A DNA stretch of 64,000 bases from Bathynomus jamesi (GCA_023014485.1 JAJOZX010006153.1:1-64000); one strand, 5' to 3'; counted from the stretch's first letter, positions 41,370 through 52,576 are shown. Made by a program: numbers and translations. Notes: a model not told the origin generated them from the letters alone.

Positions 41370-42344
41370 TATAGCTTCCCTCACCAGCTATCTGCAAAGC
41401 AGATAGGATCCAGCTTTGGGACAGGATCTAGGGTTTACAGCTTACACCTAGCCTACTACATTCAGACCCTCAATATACGCAAGAAACTCGTTGCATTCAC
41501 GTCGGATTGAATACATCAAAGAAAATGGGGTAACTTTTGTATTTTTAGCCGAAAAACAAAACTTAAACCTCAACCGGGACATTGAGCGTCCACTTTTCAA
41601 GGCACATAACACGTGCGTTTAATATACACAAACTCAGAATTGAGATTCTGAATGTAGTAGGCTAGGTGTAAGCTGTAAACCCTAGATCCTGTCCTAAAGC
41701 TGGATCCTATCTGCTTTGCAGATAGCTGGTGAGGGAAGCTATATTTTGGGGCCTCTTTGCGAGTAACCCGGTGCCCACATTGGGCTTTCTATCAAGAAAA
41801 AGAAAAACTATAGTATTTGTCATTTATCATTACTTATTCGAACTATAGTGGATGTAATTTCCCAGAAGAGTTCCTTGTTCCATGCACGGTCTGTGTTAAC
41901 ATATACGTTTCTCAGGGGACCATTCTGAGTTTGTGTATATTAAACGGACGTGTTATGTGCCTTGAAAAGTGGACGCTCAATGTCCCGGTTCAGTTTAAGT
42001 TTTGTTTTTTGGCTAAAAATACAGTAGTTACCCCTTTTTCTTTGATGTATTCAGTCCGACGTGAATACAACGAGTTTCTTGCGTATATTGAGATCCTGAA
42101 TGTAGTTGGCTAGGTGTAAGCTATAAACCCTAGATCCTGTCCCAAAGCTGGATCCTATCTGCTTTGCAAATAGCTGGTGAGGAAAGCTATATTTTGGGGC
42201 CTCTTTGCGAGTAACCTGGTGCCCATGAAAAAGAAAAAAACTATAGTATTTGTCATTTATCATTACTTATTCGAACTGTAGTGGATGTAATTGCCAGAAG
42301 AGTTCCTTGTTCCATGCACGGTCTGTGTTTAACATATATATATA

Positions 42345-43101
42345 CAGGGTGGGCCGTAAGTTTCCATACATAGGAAAAATAAACATTTTTTTATGGACAA
42401 CCATTTTTATTTATATAATATGCTCTACATGGTTGCCATTGTTTTGAAAACACATTTCAATACGTGTTCCCCACTGTTGATGAACACGCATTAGCACAGT
42501 TGACGTTATGCTTGTAATGGCGTTGGTGATACGTTCCTTTAGATGATTTATGTCTCGTATCTTTTCCTGATACACCATGGCCTTCAAGTGCCCCAAAGAT
42601 AGAAATCAAGGGGGGTGAGATCTGGGGATCTGGGAGGCCACTCCACAGGACCACGCCGACCAATCCAAGCATCCGGAAACTGCTGATCCAAATACCGACG
42701 CACGTGAAGACCATAATGAGGTGGAGCTCCATCTTGCTGGAAGTAAACTGGGAAGTTACCTTCCTCGTTTAGCAGGGATGGGAAAATCTTTTCTTGCAAC
42801 ATGTTAAGATACCTTTCGGCATTAAGATTTCCACTGACAAAAATTGGTCCAATAATTCTGTCACCCCATATCCCGGCCCACACCATCACTTTACCGGCAC
42901 CTTGCATCTTCGTCGGACTCAGCCAGTTAGGGTTAGCATTACTCCAATAACGTATGTTTTGCCGATTAATCTCTCCATTGACGTAAAAATTTGCTTCATC
43001 AGTAAACAAGATCTTACGTCAAACGCATATTCTTAGGGTATCTGAAACATAAAAACAAACGTTTAATTTTTCCTATGTATGGAAACTTACGGCCCACCCT
43101 G
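42345..43101 (-). mobile_element. Tc1/mariner-superfamily element lacking the HTH half, copy 2
   Basis: TIRs of about 37 bp start CAGGGTGGGCCGTAAGTTTCC, with TA at 42343-42344 and 43102-43103. It is 757 bp. The ends resemble those of the HTH-only element at 18192-18923. Confidence 0.92.
42411..43009 (-). pseudogene. Catalytic domain of a DD41D-type transposase
   Basis: Starts [18 protein letters not shown] with the first aspartate. It continues with [46 protein letters not shown] (second D) and [19 protein letters not shown] (third D, 41 residues later). A frame change near 42590 leads to [16 protein letters not shown] and the C-terminal end. The catalytic residues are all kept; what is missing is the entire N-terminal DNA-binding half. 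Confidence 0.87.
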
Positions 43102-43103
43102 TA

Positions 43104-43301
43104 TATATATATATATATGAAAATTATTTCACGAAGGTAACACGTGAAAAATATTTATGATGAATAAAACCACGAAGGAAAGGAAACACAAAATGGTGCT
43201 CAAGCGCTTTCGTCTAATGACATCCTCAGGAACACTGAGGATGTCATTAGACGAAAGCGCTTGAGCACCATTTTGTGTTTCCTTTCCTTCGTGGTTTTAT
43301 T

Positions 43302-43315
<14 letters not shown>
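43104..43315. mobile_element. Two PLE-B ends head to head, perfect palindrome
   Basis: Arms 43157-43229 and 43235-43307 are 73 bp perfect reverse complements with a 5 bp spacer. Each is the PLE-B terminal block. The left end also has the outermost PLE-B sequence (AATTATTTCACGAAGGTAACACG) at 43115-43145. Confidence 0.9.
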
Positions 43316-43339
<24 letters not shown>

Positions 43340-43345
43340 TATATA

Positions 43346-43388
<43 letters not shown>

Positions 43389-43396
43389 TATATATA
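43316..43396. repeat. (TA)n microsatellite
   Basis: TA tract with TGTGTG interruption. Confidence 0.95.
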
Positions 43397-46300
43397 TATT
43401 AGGGTGTCTCTTATTTTCGAAGTGCTGATTTTTTTAGGTTGCGCCCCGTCAACCAGTTCCATTGGTTGAAAAAACATACATATAAAATTTTTTGGATTCA
43501 ACAATTTTTAGAGGTCGCCCCCGCTTATTAAATTTCATAAAATAGAGCTATTATTTATGCAATTAATATTTGAAATTACTAGCAGTTGTCAAGTATACTA
43601 AACATATGTTTTTAATTAATTAATCATCATATTTATGATGAATTCAATTAAATGAATATATTAGAGATAATTGTCAAGTTTGTAGCTGAAAATATTGCTT
43701 GATAAGACAAGATCAACCTGTTTAAACATGTTTCATCAAGAATGCTCCAGATTATGTTGCAATTGTTTATTTGTCATCATTCAGTGTTCTGCTGTCATAA
43801 GTAAAAGGTGTGTAACTGTGTATCCAATATTCCTACTCAGCAGGAACCTCGTGCCATGAAGAAGTGAGAGAATTTCTCTAACGAATGGACTTGCTTAAAG
43901 AAGCATGCTTCCAGAACAAGCCAGAGCCATAAAACCAAGGAGGCTGATTTTGTAGAGCGATTGGAAGATCTCTTTGACATCGCCCATGGAGACGCTGAGA
44001 AGCTGATCAAGAATCGTGAGGACTGGGAGTTCCTTCAACTGCAAAAACAAAAAGGTCGTCCTGGCTCAATCGGTGGTGTGGACACTGTACATCTTCACCG
44101 CACAAAAAATGCAGTCAAACGGTTGGAAGCTGAGGCAGAGAGAAAAAGAAAGTCAGAATCTTTGATGGAGGCGTCTACTAGTCAAGTTGTACTGGCTTCT
44201 TCCACATCTTCCAGCAACATTGATGAAAGTGAGAATGAGGAGGAGGAGCCCAAAGGAGCTTGTGCTTTACCAAAATCTAAGAAAAAACGAGGCATGAAAA
44301 ACATCATGACTATTCAGATGTCTGCTGCCCTGGATCGTACACAAATTTCCTCTAGAAAGGCAATATTTATCCTCGCAGAGGCAGCTAAAAGCTTTGGTTT
44401 GGTCGCTTCAGATTACAACATAAACCAACATTCTATCCATCGCCTTCGAAATAAGAACCGAGCTCGTCATGCTAAAGAACTTAAGGAGCATTTCCATGGA
44501 GAATGTTCTATGACAGTCCACTGGGATGGCAAGATGATGGAGGACCTCACCTCGCACAAGCACATTGATCGTCTCCCAGTACTTGTGTCAGGACCTGGTG
44601 TTGAACAGCTGCTTGGTGTCCCCAAAATCCCAAACTCAACTGGAGAAGCACAAGCTGAAGCCGTCTTTAACTGCCTGAATGAATGGGGAATTACAGAGAG
44701 AGTAAAAGCAATTTGTTTCGATACAACAGCTTCAAACACGGGTCAATATAGTGGAGCCTGTGCTCTCATCGAAGCAAAATTGGGACATGATGTTTTGTAC
44801 TTGCCTTGTAGACACCATGTTTTAGATTTATTGTTGGGAGCTGCATTTGAAGCAACATTGGGATCTACATCAACTGGTCCAGAGATATTGATCTTTAAGC
44901 GTTTTCGTGACAATTGGACTTCTGTTGATCAAAGCCAGTTCCAAACAGGTGAGACAGACACGATTACTAAAGAAGCAATTATCCAGTCTAAAACTGAACT
45001 AATTCAGTTTGCTAGATCCCAGGCACCTATGCTACGGGATGACTATCAAGAACTTTTGGATCTGTCCATCATCTTTCTTGGAGGTGTCCCCAATAAAGGC
45101 ATCAAGTTTCGTGCACCAGGTGCCATGCATCGAGCTCGCTGGATGTCCAAAGCGCTCTATTCTATCAAGATGTGGCTTTTTCGAAACCAGTTCAAGATGA
45201 CTAAGACTGAAGAACGAGGAATTCGAGATCTTTCCCTTTTTTCTGTTCTCATCTATATGAAGGCTTGGACAACATCCTCACTCCCTATTGAAACCCCATT
45301 TAATGACTGGCTCCTTATGAGGTCATTGATTAATTATCCTAACAAAAAGATTTCTGATGCAACTAAAAAAAGCTCTCTAACCACTTATGGTACCTGTCTG
45401 AAGAAGCAGTTGGTCTTGCTTTCTTTGATGAGCGAATTACTACAGATGTAAAGAAACGCATGGTAAAGGCATTAGAAGATGAGTCCACTGATAGACCACC
45501 CAAGCGTCCTCGGATTCCTGAATCGACCTTCTGCTCTGGTGAAGGACTACACCAACTTGTTACAAGAAATACTAGAGAATTCTTTACTAAGCTGAATTTG
45601 CCAGAAGGATTTCTGAACAAGGCACCCAGCACTTGGACATCCAACTGTGAATATTTAAGGGCCAGAGCTATTGTTGCAGCTCTATCTGTTGTAAATGACC
45701 GGGCAGAACGTGCAGTAGCTTTAGTTCAAGAGCTGAATAAGAAATTGACAGTGGGGGAAGAGCAGCTCCAGTTCCTGTTCCAAATTGTTGCAAAACACCG
45801 CCAGAGTCACCCAGTCCCATCAAAAACTGTTCTTCTCAAAAAATAACCATCAATGAGGTCGCACCTTAAAATACACAATATTGTATAATCATTGTATATT
45901 AAATAAATGTTGTATAAGGAAAAAATGCTAATTAAAGTAATTAAAGTATGTAAATAGCACTGGCATTTTGAATTTATCTCTCTATAATAAACTAATGGTT
46001 TTTTTTTGTAGCAATGCTTCATTGCTGATTGTATATAAAAAAAGAGCCAGGAAGGATTTTGGATAGGAGAAAAAGGATTCGGATAAAGAAGGATTGAGGA
46101 CCAAAGGATGGATTATAACATCATCAAGGATAGGTTAGAAAAGGATCAATAATAAATAAGAAGGCCTATACTTATAAAAACGAATCAAACTAAAAAAAGA
46201 AGGAAGGAATTATGTGTATAATGAGCATAATCATATGTCAGGAGCTATTATGCCATGGTCACCATTTTTATTAGCCGGGGGCGACCCCTAAATATGAGCC

Positions 46301-46415
46301 AATTTGTGTCAAACTTTCAAGTTTTAGTTTTTATGCTAAATGGAACTATTTTAGGGAGCGTAGATAAAATAATTCAACATTTCAATTTTTGACTACCCAA
46401 TAAGAGACACCCTAA
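43397..46415 (+). mobile_element. 3.0 kb TIR transposon of unassigned superfamily
   Basis: Ends ATTAGGGTGTCTCTTATT are exact inverse copies over about 18 bp. Farther in, a GGTCGCCCCCG motif near 43513 is mirrored at about 46275. The flanks are TA-rich on both sides, so the target duplication cannot be read. One gene fills it on the plus strand. Confidence 0.85.
43856..45846 (+). pseudogene. Transposase-like protein, nearly intact, unassigned DDE family
   Basis: ATG at 43856 is followed by a TGA at codon 4; then open to 45451, and after one shift in an A7 run near 45367 open again to 45846. The total is about 660 residues. An N-terminal basic and acidic region (SNIDESENEEEEP, KSKKKRG) precedes the core. 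Core motifs: MTVHWDGKMMED (first D), AICFDTTASNTGQYSG (second D), LPCRHHVLDLLLG (a C-x2-H step that in hAT, Kolobok and MuDR enzymes follows the second D), and after the shift LWYLSEEAVGLAFFD (candidate E). It ends VNDRAERAVALVQEL. Similar proteins are common in cnidarian and arthropod genomes. I cannot name the superfamily. Confidence 0.75.
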
Positions 46416-46485
46416 TATATATATATATGTGTGTGTGTGTGTACACACACATACGCACACATACATACATATACATATAAATGAA
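46416..46485. repeat. (TA)n/(TG)n/(CA)n microsatellite
   Basis: Mixed dinucleotide tract. Confidence 0.9.
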
Positions 46486-46676
46486 AATTATTTCACGAAA
46501 GTAACACGTGAAAAATATTTATGATGAATAAAACCACGAAGGAAAGGAAACACAAAAAGGTGCTCAAGCGCTTTCGTCTAATGACATCCTCAGGAACACT
46601 GAAGTACATAAAAGGTTACGGCCTATATATAGGTTACAGAAAGAAAAAAAAATAAATAACATACATACACACAAAC

Positions 46677-46708
<32 letters not shown>

Positions 46709-46710
46709 CT

Positions 46711-46772
<62 letters not shown>
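46677..46772. repeat. (TA)n microsatellite in the PLE-B 3' region
   Basis: Two TA tracts with ACACAC between; the mirrored site is at 50010-50100. Confidence 0.9.
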
Positions 46773-46773
<1 letters not shown>

Positions 46774-47009
46774 AAACGGAGAAGTAAAAATAAAAATTAA
46801 AAATTAAAAATTAGAGGATTAACAAAGAGGCATACAGATTTGTAAGGAAAAATATCGATTTTTAGCACAAGATCAAATGAATTATAAAAATACAAATTTA
46901 TACTGGAAATCTGCCCGGGTTTTAACACTTTGCCTTTTAGAGTCAAGTTTCGATATACTGTATATAAAAATAAAATGAAGATTAAAAGTTAATAAAGTAT
47001 CATACAAGT

Positions 47010-48186
47010 TTACCAAAGATTTAGCGTCCTACCCTTTTTATCTAAATTTGTTTTGAAGGAATTCAAAACAACAGGATCGAGTTGAAAACCTTTGCTTATG
47101 TTGAAGTTATTTGAAAATTGGATAATGGCAGACTCAAGAATATTTCTATTAACAATGTTGCTAGAATGAAATAAAACTGAAGCATTATTCCAATCAATAC
47201 AGTGGGATAACTCTGACAAATGGACAAAAAGAGCACTGGACAACTGTCCTGTTCTAACGGAATATTGATGCTGTTTTATACGTGTGTGCAAATCCTTTCC
47301 CGTCTGACCTATGTAAAAGGAATCACATTGTTTACACCCAATTTTATAGATAATGCCTGAATTATTGGTAGGGCTATTTTTTACTATGATATTTTTCACA
47401 ATATTGTTATATGAAAATACTGCATTAATATCCAAAGTTTAAGTACATTAGCAATGCCTAAAAAGCCCGGGAAAAATGGAAGTACTAAAATATTTTTTGA
47501 CAAAGTACGAGTGTTATTATTGACACGATAGAAAGTTCGTTTTGCCTTGCTGAGACAAGATTCCATAAACGCAGATGGGTAACACAGATCAATTCCAATA
47601 CCGTTGACTTTTTCCAATTCGGCATCGATGTATTCCGGACTGGCGATCCTAAGGGCGCGGAGAAACATTGATGAAAAAATGACCTTCTTAGTGGGGGTGT
47701 AATGTCCCGAGTAAAAGTGTATGTAGGACAAATTGTTTGTTGTTTTCCGATAGATACTAAACTTAAAACCTGGGCTTTCCCTATGTACACGCACATCCAA
47801 AAACGGGATTGAATTGTCTTGTTCCACTTTTAAAGTAAACTTAATGGAGGGGACTTGATCATTTAACTGAAGGAGGAAGTTATCCAGGTCACGATTCATG
47901 GGCCAGATACACAAAGTATCGTCGACGTACCGCAACCAAGGGATGCCAACCCCCAGGATTCTCGGAATGTAAGTAATTTCGAAAAAATCCATATAAATAT
48001 TGGAGAGGAGGGGCGATAAGGGGTTGCCCATGGCCATCCCAAACACTTGTTGATAATACTCGTTATTGAAAGTGAATTTACAGTCTTTGATGCAAAGCTT
48101 AATAAGTTCCAAAACAATGTGTGAAGGTAGTGGCAGGTTATACTTATGTAATTCTTGGGAGAGAAAGTCAAGCATATCATCAATCG
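47010..48186 (-). pseudogene. PLE-B reverse transcriptase and endonuclease (left arm)
   Basis: Reads PIDDMLDFLSQELHKY, FGMAMGNPLSPLLSNIYMD, LRYVDDTLCIW (catalytic YVDD intact), IPFLDVRVHRESP and IASPEYIDAELEKV; one shift near 47430. Then come the GIY-YIG core IIYKIGCKQCDSFYIGQTG and KDLHTRIKQHQ, and LNLW with a stop at 47010. The N-terminal part of the reverse transcriptase is missing, because the frame runs into the other copy at 48186. Confidence 0.9.
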
Positions 48187-49773
48187 GAAAGATGAACGAG
48201 CTTCTCCAGGACCCCTCCACATACAGCAAACTTAGGAAGAACCCGCAGGATGACGTCATCAAATCATTTAATAGTGGCTTGAAACGCATTCTCAAAGATC
48301 ATAAGGACTTAATTCCGCTTTTCATGTCCACTTCACCTTCTCTGCCCTACCTTTACGGTCTTATTAAAACCCACAAACCTGGCAACCCTATGCGCCCTAT
48401 TATTAGCTCGGTGGGCTCTATTACTTATAAACTCTCCAAATCGCTTGTCAAAGTCTTGTCCCCCATTCTCGGAACTATCTCTGATTCACATGTAAAAAAT
48501 TCCATGGATCTTACTGAAAAATTGAATAATGCACGTACTGAAACTAACGATAGATTGATCAGTTTTGACGTTTGTTCATTGTTTACAAAAGTGCCGATTG
48601 ATGATATGCTTGACTTTCTCTCCCAAGAATTACATAAGTATGACCTGCCACTACCTTCACACATTGTTTTGGAACTTATTAAGCTTTGCATCAAAGACTG
48701 TAAATTCACTTTCAATAACGAGTATTATCAACAAGTGTTTGGGATGGCCATGGGCAACCCCTTATCGCCCCTCCTCTCCAATATTTATATGGAGTTTTTC
48801 GAAATTACTTACATTCCGAGAATCCTGGAGGTTGGCATCCTTTGGTTGCGGTACGTCGACGATACTTTGTGTATCTGGCCCATGAATCGTGACCTGGATA
48901 ACTTCCTCCTTCAGTTAAATGATCAAGTCCCCTCCATTAAGTTTACTTTAGAAGTGGAACAAGACAATTCAATCCCATTTTTGGATGTGCGTGTACATAG
49001 GGAAAGCCCAGGTTTTAAGTTTAGTATCTATCGGAAAACAACACAATTTGTCCTACGTACACTTTTACTCGGGACATGACACCCCCACTAAGAAGGCCAT
49101 TTTTTCATCAATGTTTCTCCGCGCCCTTAGGATCGCCAGTCCGGAATACATCGATGCCGAATTGGAAAAAATCAACGGTATTAGAAGTGATCTGTGTTAC
49201 CCATCTGCGTTTATGGAATCTTGTCTCAACAAGGCAAAACGAACTTTCTATCGTGTCAATAATAACACTCGTACTTTGTCAAAAAATATTTTAGTACTTC
49301 CATTTTTCCCGGGCTTTTTAGGTATTGCTAATGTACTTAAACTTTTGGATATTAATGTAGTATTTTCATATAACAATATTGTGAAAAATATCATAGTAAA
49401 AAATAGCCCTACCAATAATTCGGGCATTATCTATAAAATTGGGTGTAAACAATGTGATTCCTTTTACATAGGTCAGACGGGAAAGGATTTGCACACACGT
49501 ATAAAACAGCATCAATATTCCGTTAGAACAGGACAGTTGTCCAGTGCTCTTTTTGTCCATTTGTCAGAGTTATTCCACTGTATTGATTGGAATAATGCTT
49601 CAGTATTATTTCATTCTAGCAACATTGTTAATAGAAATATTCTTGAGTCTGCCATTATCCAACTTTCAAATAACTTCAACATAAGCAAAGGTCTTTTTCA
49701 ACTCGATCCTGTTGTTTTGAATTCCTTCAAAACAAATTTAGATAAAAAGGGTAGGACGCTAAATCTTTGGTAA
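48187..49773 (+). pseudogene. PLE-B reverse transcriptase and endonuclease (right arm)
   Basis: The longest PLE-B copy here: starts near MNELLQDPSTYSKLRKNPQ, then LYGLIKTHKPGNPMRP, FDVCSLFTKVPIDDML, MAMGNPLSPLLSN and LRYVDDTLCIWP. A shift near 49035 (two bases lost in an ACAACAA run) leads to the second frame with the SPEYIDAELEKI block, the GIY-YIG core and LNLW with a stop at 49773. Only this one shift breaks it, although the start of the element is missing. Confidence 0.9.
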
Positions 49774-50044
49774 ACTTGTATGATACTTTATTAACTTTTA
49801 ATCTTTATTTTATTTTTATATATATCGAAACTTGACTCTAAAAGGCAAAGTGTTAAAACCCGGGCAGATTTCCAGTATAAATTTGTATTTTTATAATTCA
49901 TTTGATCTTGTGCTAAAAATCGATATTTTTCCTTACAAATCTGTATGCCTCTTTGTTAATCCTCTAATTTTTAATTTTTAATTTTTATTTTTACTTCTCC
50001 GTTTATTGTATATATATATATTTATATGTATGTGTGTAGATATG

Positions 50045-50083
<39 letters not shown>

Positions 50084-50246
50084 GTTTGTGTGTATGTATG
50101 TTATTTATTTATTTTTTTTCTTTCTGTAACCTATATATAGGCCGTACCCTTTTATGTACTTCAGTGTTCCTGAGGATGTCATTAGACGAAAGCGCTTGAG
50201 CACCTTTTTGTGTTTCCTTTCCTTCGTGGTTTTATTCATCATACAT

Positions 50247-51135
50247 ATAAAATTTATGTCATTATAAAATCTTAAAATTGGAGATTATAGAACGTGAAGG
50301 ATTGTGAGAATAACAAAATGATAAGATAATAAGGCTTATAAAATTCTGAGTTCAAAGTTATGGTATTATACCTATAAGCTTCAAATTAAAATTTAAGTTA
50401 AAATTAAATGTCTGATAATTATTTAAATCTTAAGCTTAGCAATTACAGAATTTGAAGGACAGTGAGGAATAGCAGAATTATAGGATCATAAGGATTATAA
50501 AATTATAAAGTTTTTAAGATTTGTTTACTTAACAGGTGAGTTATGCTGAAGGCATTTCTCTCTGTAGGTGCTGCTGAGAGCTGCAAAGTTATCTGGAGTT
50601 CGAATCGATATTCTTTGTCCTTCCTGCCATGGGCGTCCGGAGGAGGGGGCAAGAGGGGGCAGTTGCCCTCCCTTGGAAATTTGTGTTTGCCCACGCAACG
50701 ACTTCTATAATTCTACTGCAGCTCAGTCAGTGTTTCCACATTCAAGGAAATGTCGTTTACTTTACCTTTACTTTACCGAAGTGCCGTGTCGTTGAACTTA
50801 GAAGTGTTAAATAAACTATAATGAAAGATATAGTAATGGAATTATTTGCAAAGATCATTATATTGAGTGTTTTATTTATTTTTTTCTCTCGAAAACCTTT
50901 TGGTCAATTTCACTGAAACTTACACGATTATAGTTAATCATAGTATCATATAACATATAAAAAATGGACTTGACTGGTAGAAAAAAAAATGCACTGCGAC
51001 CACTACGAGTAAAAACCGTCATCTCCCCTTATCATAGCCTGCTTCCTGCATATATGGGCATATATTATGCCGTCATGTTTATAGCAGGAATAAAGTATTT
51101 TTTTTCTTTTTAAGCTTTAGTAGTTTGTTAAAAAT
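50247..51135. other. Non-coding, possible hAT-type MITE end
   Basis: No gene seen. CATGGGCGTCCGGAGGAGGG followed by GGGCAAGAGGGGGCAGTTGCC at 50628-50672 resembles the G-rich end of hAT MITEs, but I found no matching other end. Confidence 0.45.
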
Positions 51136-51552
51136 TCATTTTCTGTATTCACAGCGTGATTTATTAATATATATATTAAGTTTAATATTTATAATTGCAC
51201 TTCTTATTTCAAATTTCCACAGTCTGTTACTCAACTTGAATTTTATGATTCTTTTGCCTGCTTCATTATTAGTTTTTCCCACTTGGTGAGCTTCCGTAAT
51301 GACACTTTCAGGAATGTTTATAGGAAGTTTGTCTCTGATGGTGTTTCTAACAATGTGAGTGGGATTTGGCGAGGATTTGAGGGACTCCTGGTCCGCGGAT
51401 GAAGTATAAATCCTTGTGGTTTGGCTGTTTAACCTCTTATTTTCTTGTATTTGGGTGTGTAGTCGATCTTTTGTAGTGGATATTCTCTCATTAAGAGCGT
51501 TTACACACTGCTTTAGTTCTTTGTTTTCTTTTCCTAGTTTGTTTATGCTCAT
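51136..51552 (-). pseudogene. LINE ORF1 fragment, coiled coil and RNA-binding part
   Basis: 138 open codons. A coiled coil (LGKENKELKQCVNALNERI, then KDRLHTQIQENKRL) is followed by a folded part with LPINIPESVITEAHQVG and RIIKFKLSNRLWKFEI. This is the layout of L1/I-type LINE ORF1 proteins that coat RNA. It seems to be the C-terminal half of the protein whose N-terminus lies at 51843-52183, the two being separated by a palindrome. Confidence 0.55.
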
Positions 51553-51629
51553 CCTTTTCTGTCAGACAGTTTAAGATAAAGGATAAATAGAATTCCATGT
51601 ATAACGCCAATTGTTTATTATCAGTATTA

Positions 51630-51842
51630 CGAATGAACCAAAAACAAGAGGGAAAACAGTCCAGGGACCATTAAGAAATTCGCACCTAGGTTAGATCCCG
51701 TTCTCCCAACACCGGAAGGGCATTTTATTAAAGGGTCCCGCTTATAAAATGCCCTTCCGGTGTCGGGAGAACGGGATCTAACCTAGGTGCGAATTTCTTA
51801 ATGGTCCCTGGACTGTTTTCCCTCTTGTTTTTGGTTCATTCG
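51630..51842. repeat. Palindrome, arms 99 bp, spacer 15 bp
   Basis: Arms 51630-51728 and 51744-51842 are reverse complements with one visible mismatch (CAACACC against GGTGTCG). Confidence 0.95.
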
Positions 51843-52183
51843 TTTTTCTGTATCCACCCGAAGAGGATGCCAGTGGGCATCGACATTGTTGTGGGAATAA
51901 ACCCTGTCCATTAGAGTGGGTTTTTATTATCATAATTTGACCTTCACGTAGAAAAGTGAAGTTTTTTGCATTTAAACGCCTGACATTCCCTCTTTTTACT
52001 TGCTTGAAACTCGTCAATCCGTTGACGGAGAGGGATCTCTCCGGGGGAGGCACCGCTTGTTGAGGAGGGAGAAGACATACTTCTCTCCCGTTCCCTCACA
52101 GAGACTCCTGGAGATGGAGGAGTGGGGGATGTCTGTTGTCGTTTTCGTTGTTGTTGTTGATCTTTGTTTCCTCTTTTTGTCAT
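51843..52183 (-). pseudogene. LINE ORF1 N-terminal fragment
   Basis: ATG at 52183: MTKRGNKDQQQQRKRQQT, a Pro/Ser-rich stretch SPTPPSPGVSVRERERSMSS and PLRQRIDEFQASKKRECQA, then a frame change and LREGQIMIIKTHSNGQG. The basic, low-complexity start is typical of LINE ORF1 proteins. Identification is by general character and position only. Confidence 0.45.
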
Positions 52184-52334
52184 TTTTATTTTTTTTAATT
52201 CACTTGAAGCTTAGATATATGTTAATGGTTTTTTGGAGGACTTAATGAGAGAATTTGATTCGATATTTTGGTATCTTCTTTCTTTATATTAAATTTTTAG
52301 GTAATTATTCGTTTTTACACCCAGTCTGTTTTTA

Positions 52335-52516
52335 TGATGAGAACAAACTTTTCTGGTCAATTTTGAGGTGTTTTGCACGAATCTACCATCCGTTTCTTGT
52401 GCAAATGCGTAGTTTTCGAGATATCGTCATCTCGAAAACTACGCATTTGCACAGAAAACGGATGGCAGTTTCGTACAAAACACCTCAAAATTAACCAGAA
52501 AAGTTTGCTCTCGTCA
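52335..52516. repeat. Palindrome, arms about 88 bp
   Basis: Arms 52335-52422 and 52429-52516 meet at AGTTTTCGAGAT..ATCTCGAAAACT with a 6 bp spacer and several mismatches in the arms. Confidence 0.88.
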
Positions 52517-52576
52517 TTTTCGTTTAAACTAACGAAAATATCACGACTTAACCTAACCAATCATCAAGGGCGTACA

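Larger units (their letters stand above)
39897..42340. repeat. Unknown 448 bp repeat R1: one inverted and two direct copies
   Basis: Direct units start at 41641 and 42089 (GAGAT(T/C)CTGAATGTAGT), period 448 bp; the second is cut at 42340 by a TIR element. An inverted unit covers 39897-40034 and 41370-41640, split by the mariner at 40035-41369 with about 50 bp missing at the junction. No coding capacity is seen. Inner sequence includes GGGCCTCTTTGCGAGTAACC. Confidence 0.8.
46486..50246. mobile_element. PLE-B inverted pair, copy 2: 3.7 kb palindrome
   Basis: Left arm 46521-48186 (minus) and right arm 48591-50242 (plus) are reverse complements at nearly every base, including the 3' UTR, terminal block and microsatellite positions. 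The 400 bp between them is the more complete 5' part of the right copy. The left end has about 35 bp of extra PLE-B terminal sequence. Confidence 0.9.

Noticed and set aside
41817..42113. 98-codon plus-strand frame with several cysteines
   Set aside because: It falls in the R1 repeat; the tandem copy does not keep the frame, so coding is unlikely.
46486..50246. Tandem or inverted spaced units considered as a CRISPR-like array
   Set aside because: The window is eukaryotic and the repeats are PLE copies; no short regular repeat/spacer pattern exists.
50628..50672. G-rich hAT-like MITE end
   Set aside because: No matching opposite end or 8 bp duplication was found, so it is mentioned only in the spacer note.
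51778..52053. 91-codon minus frame considered as a separate gene
   Set aside because: It overlaps the palindrome arm and reads as the shifted continuation of the LINE ORF1 start.
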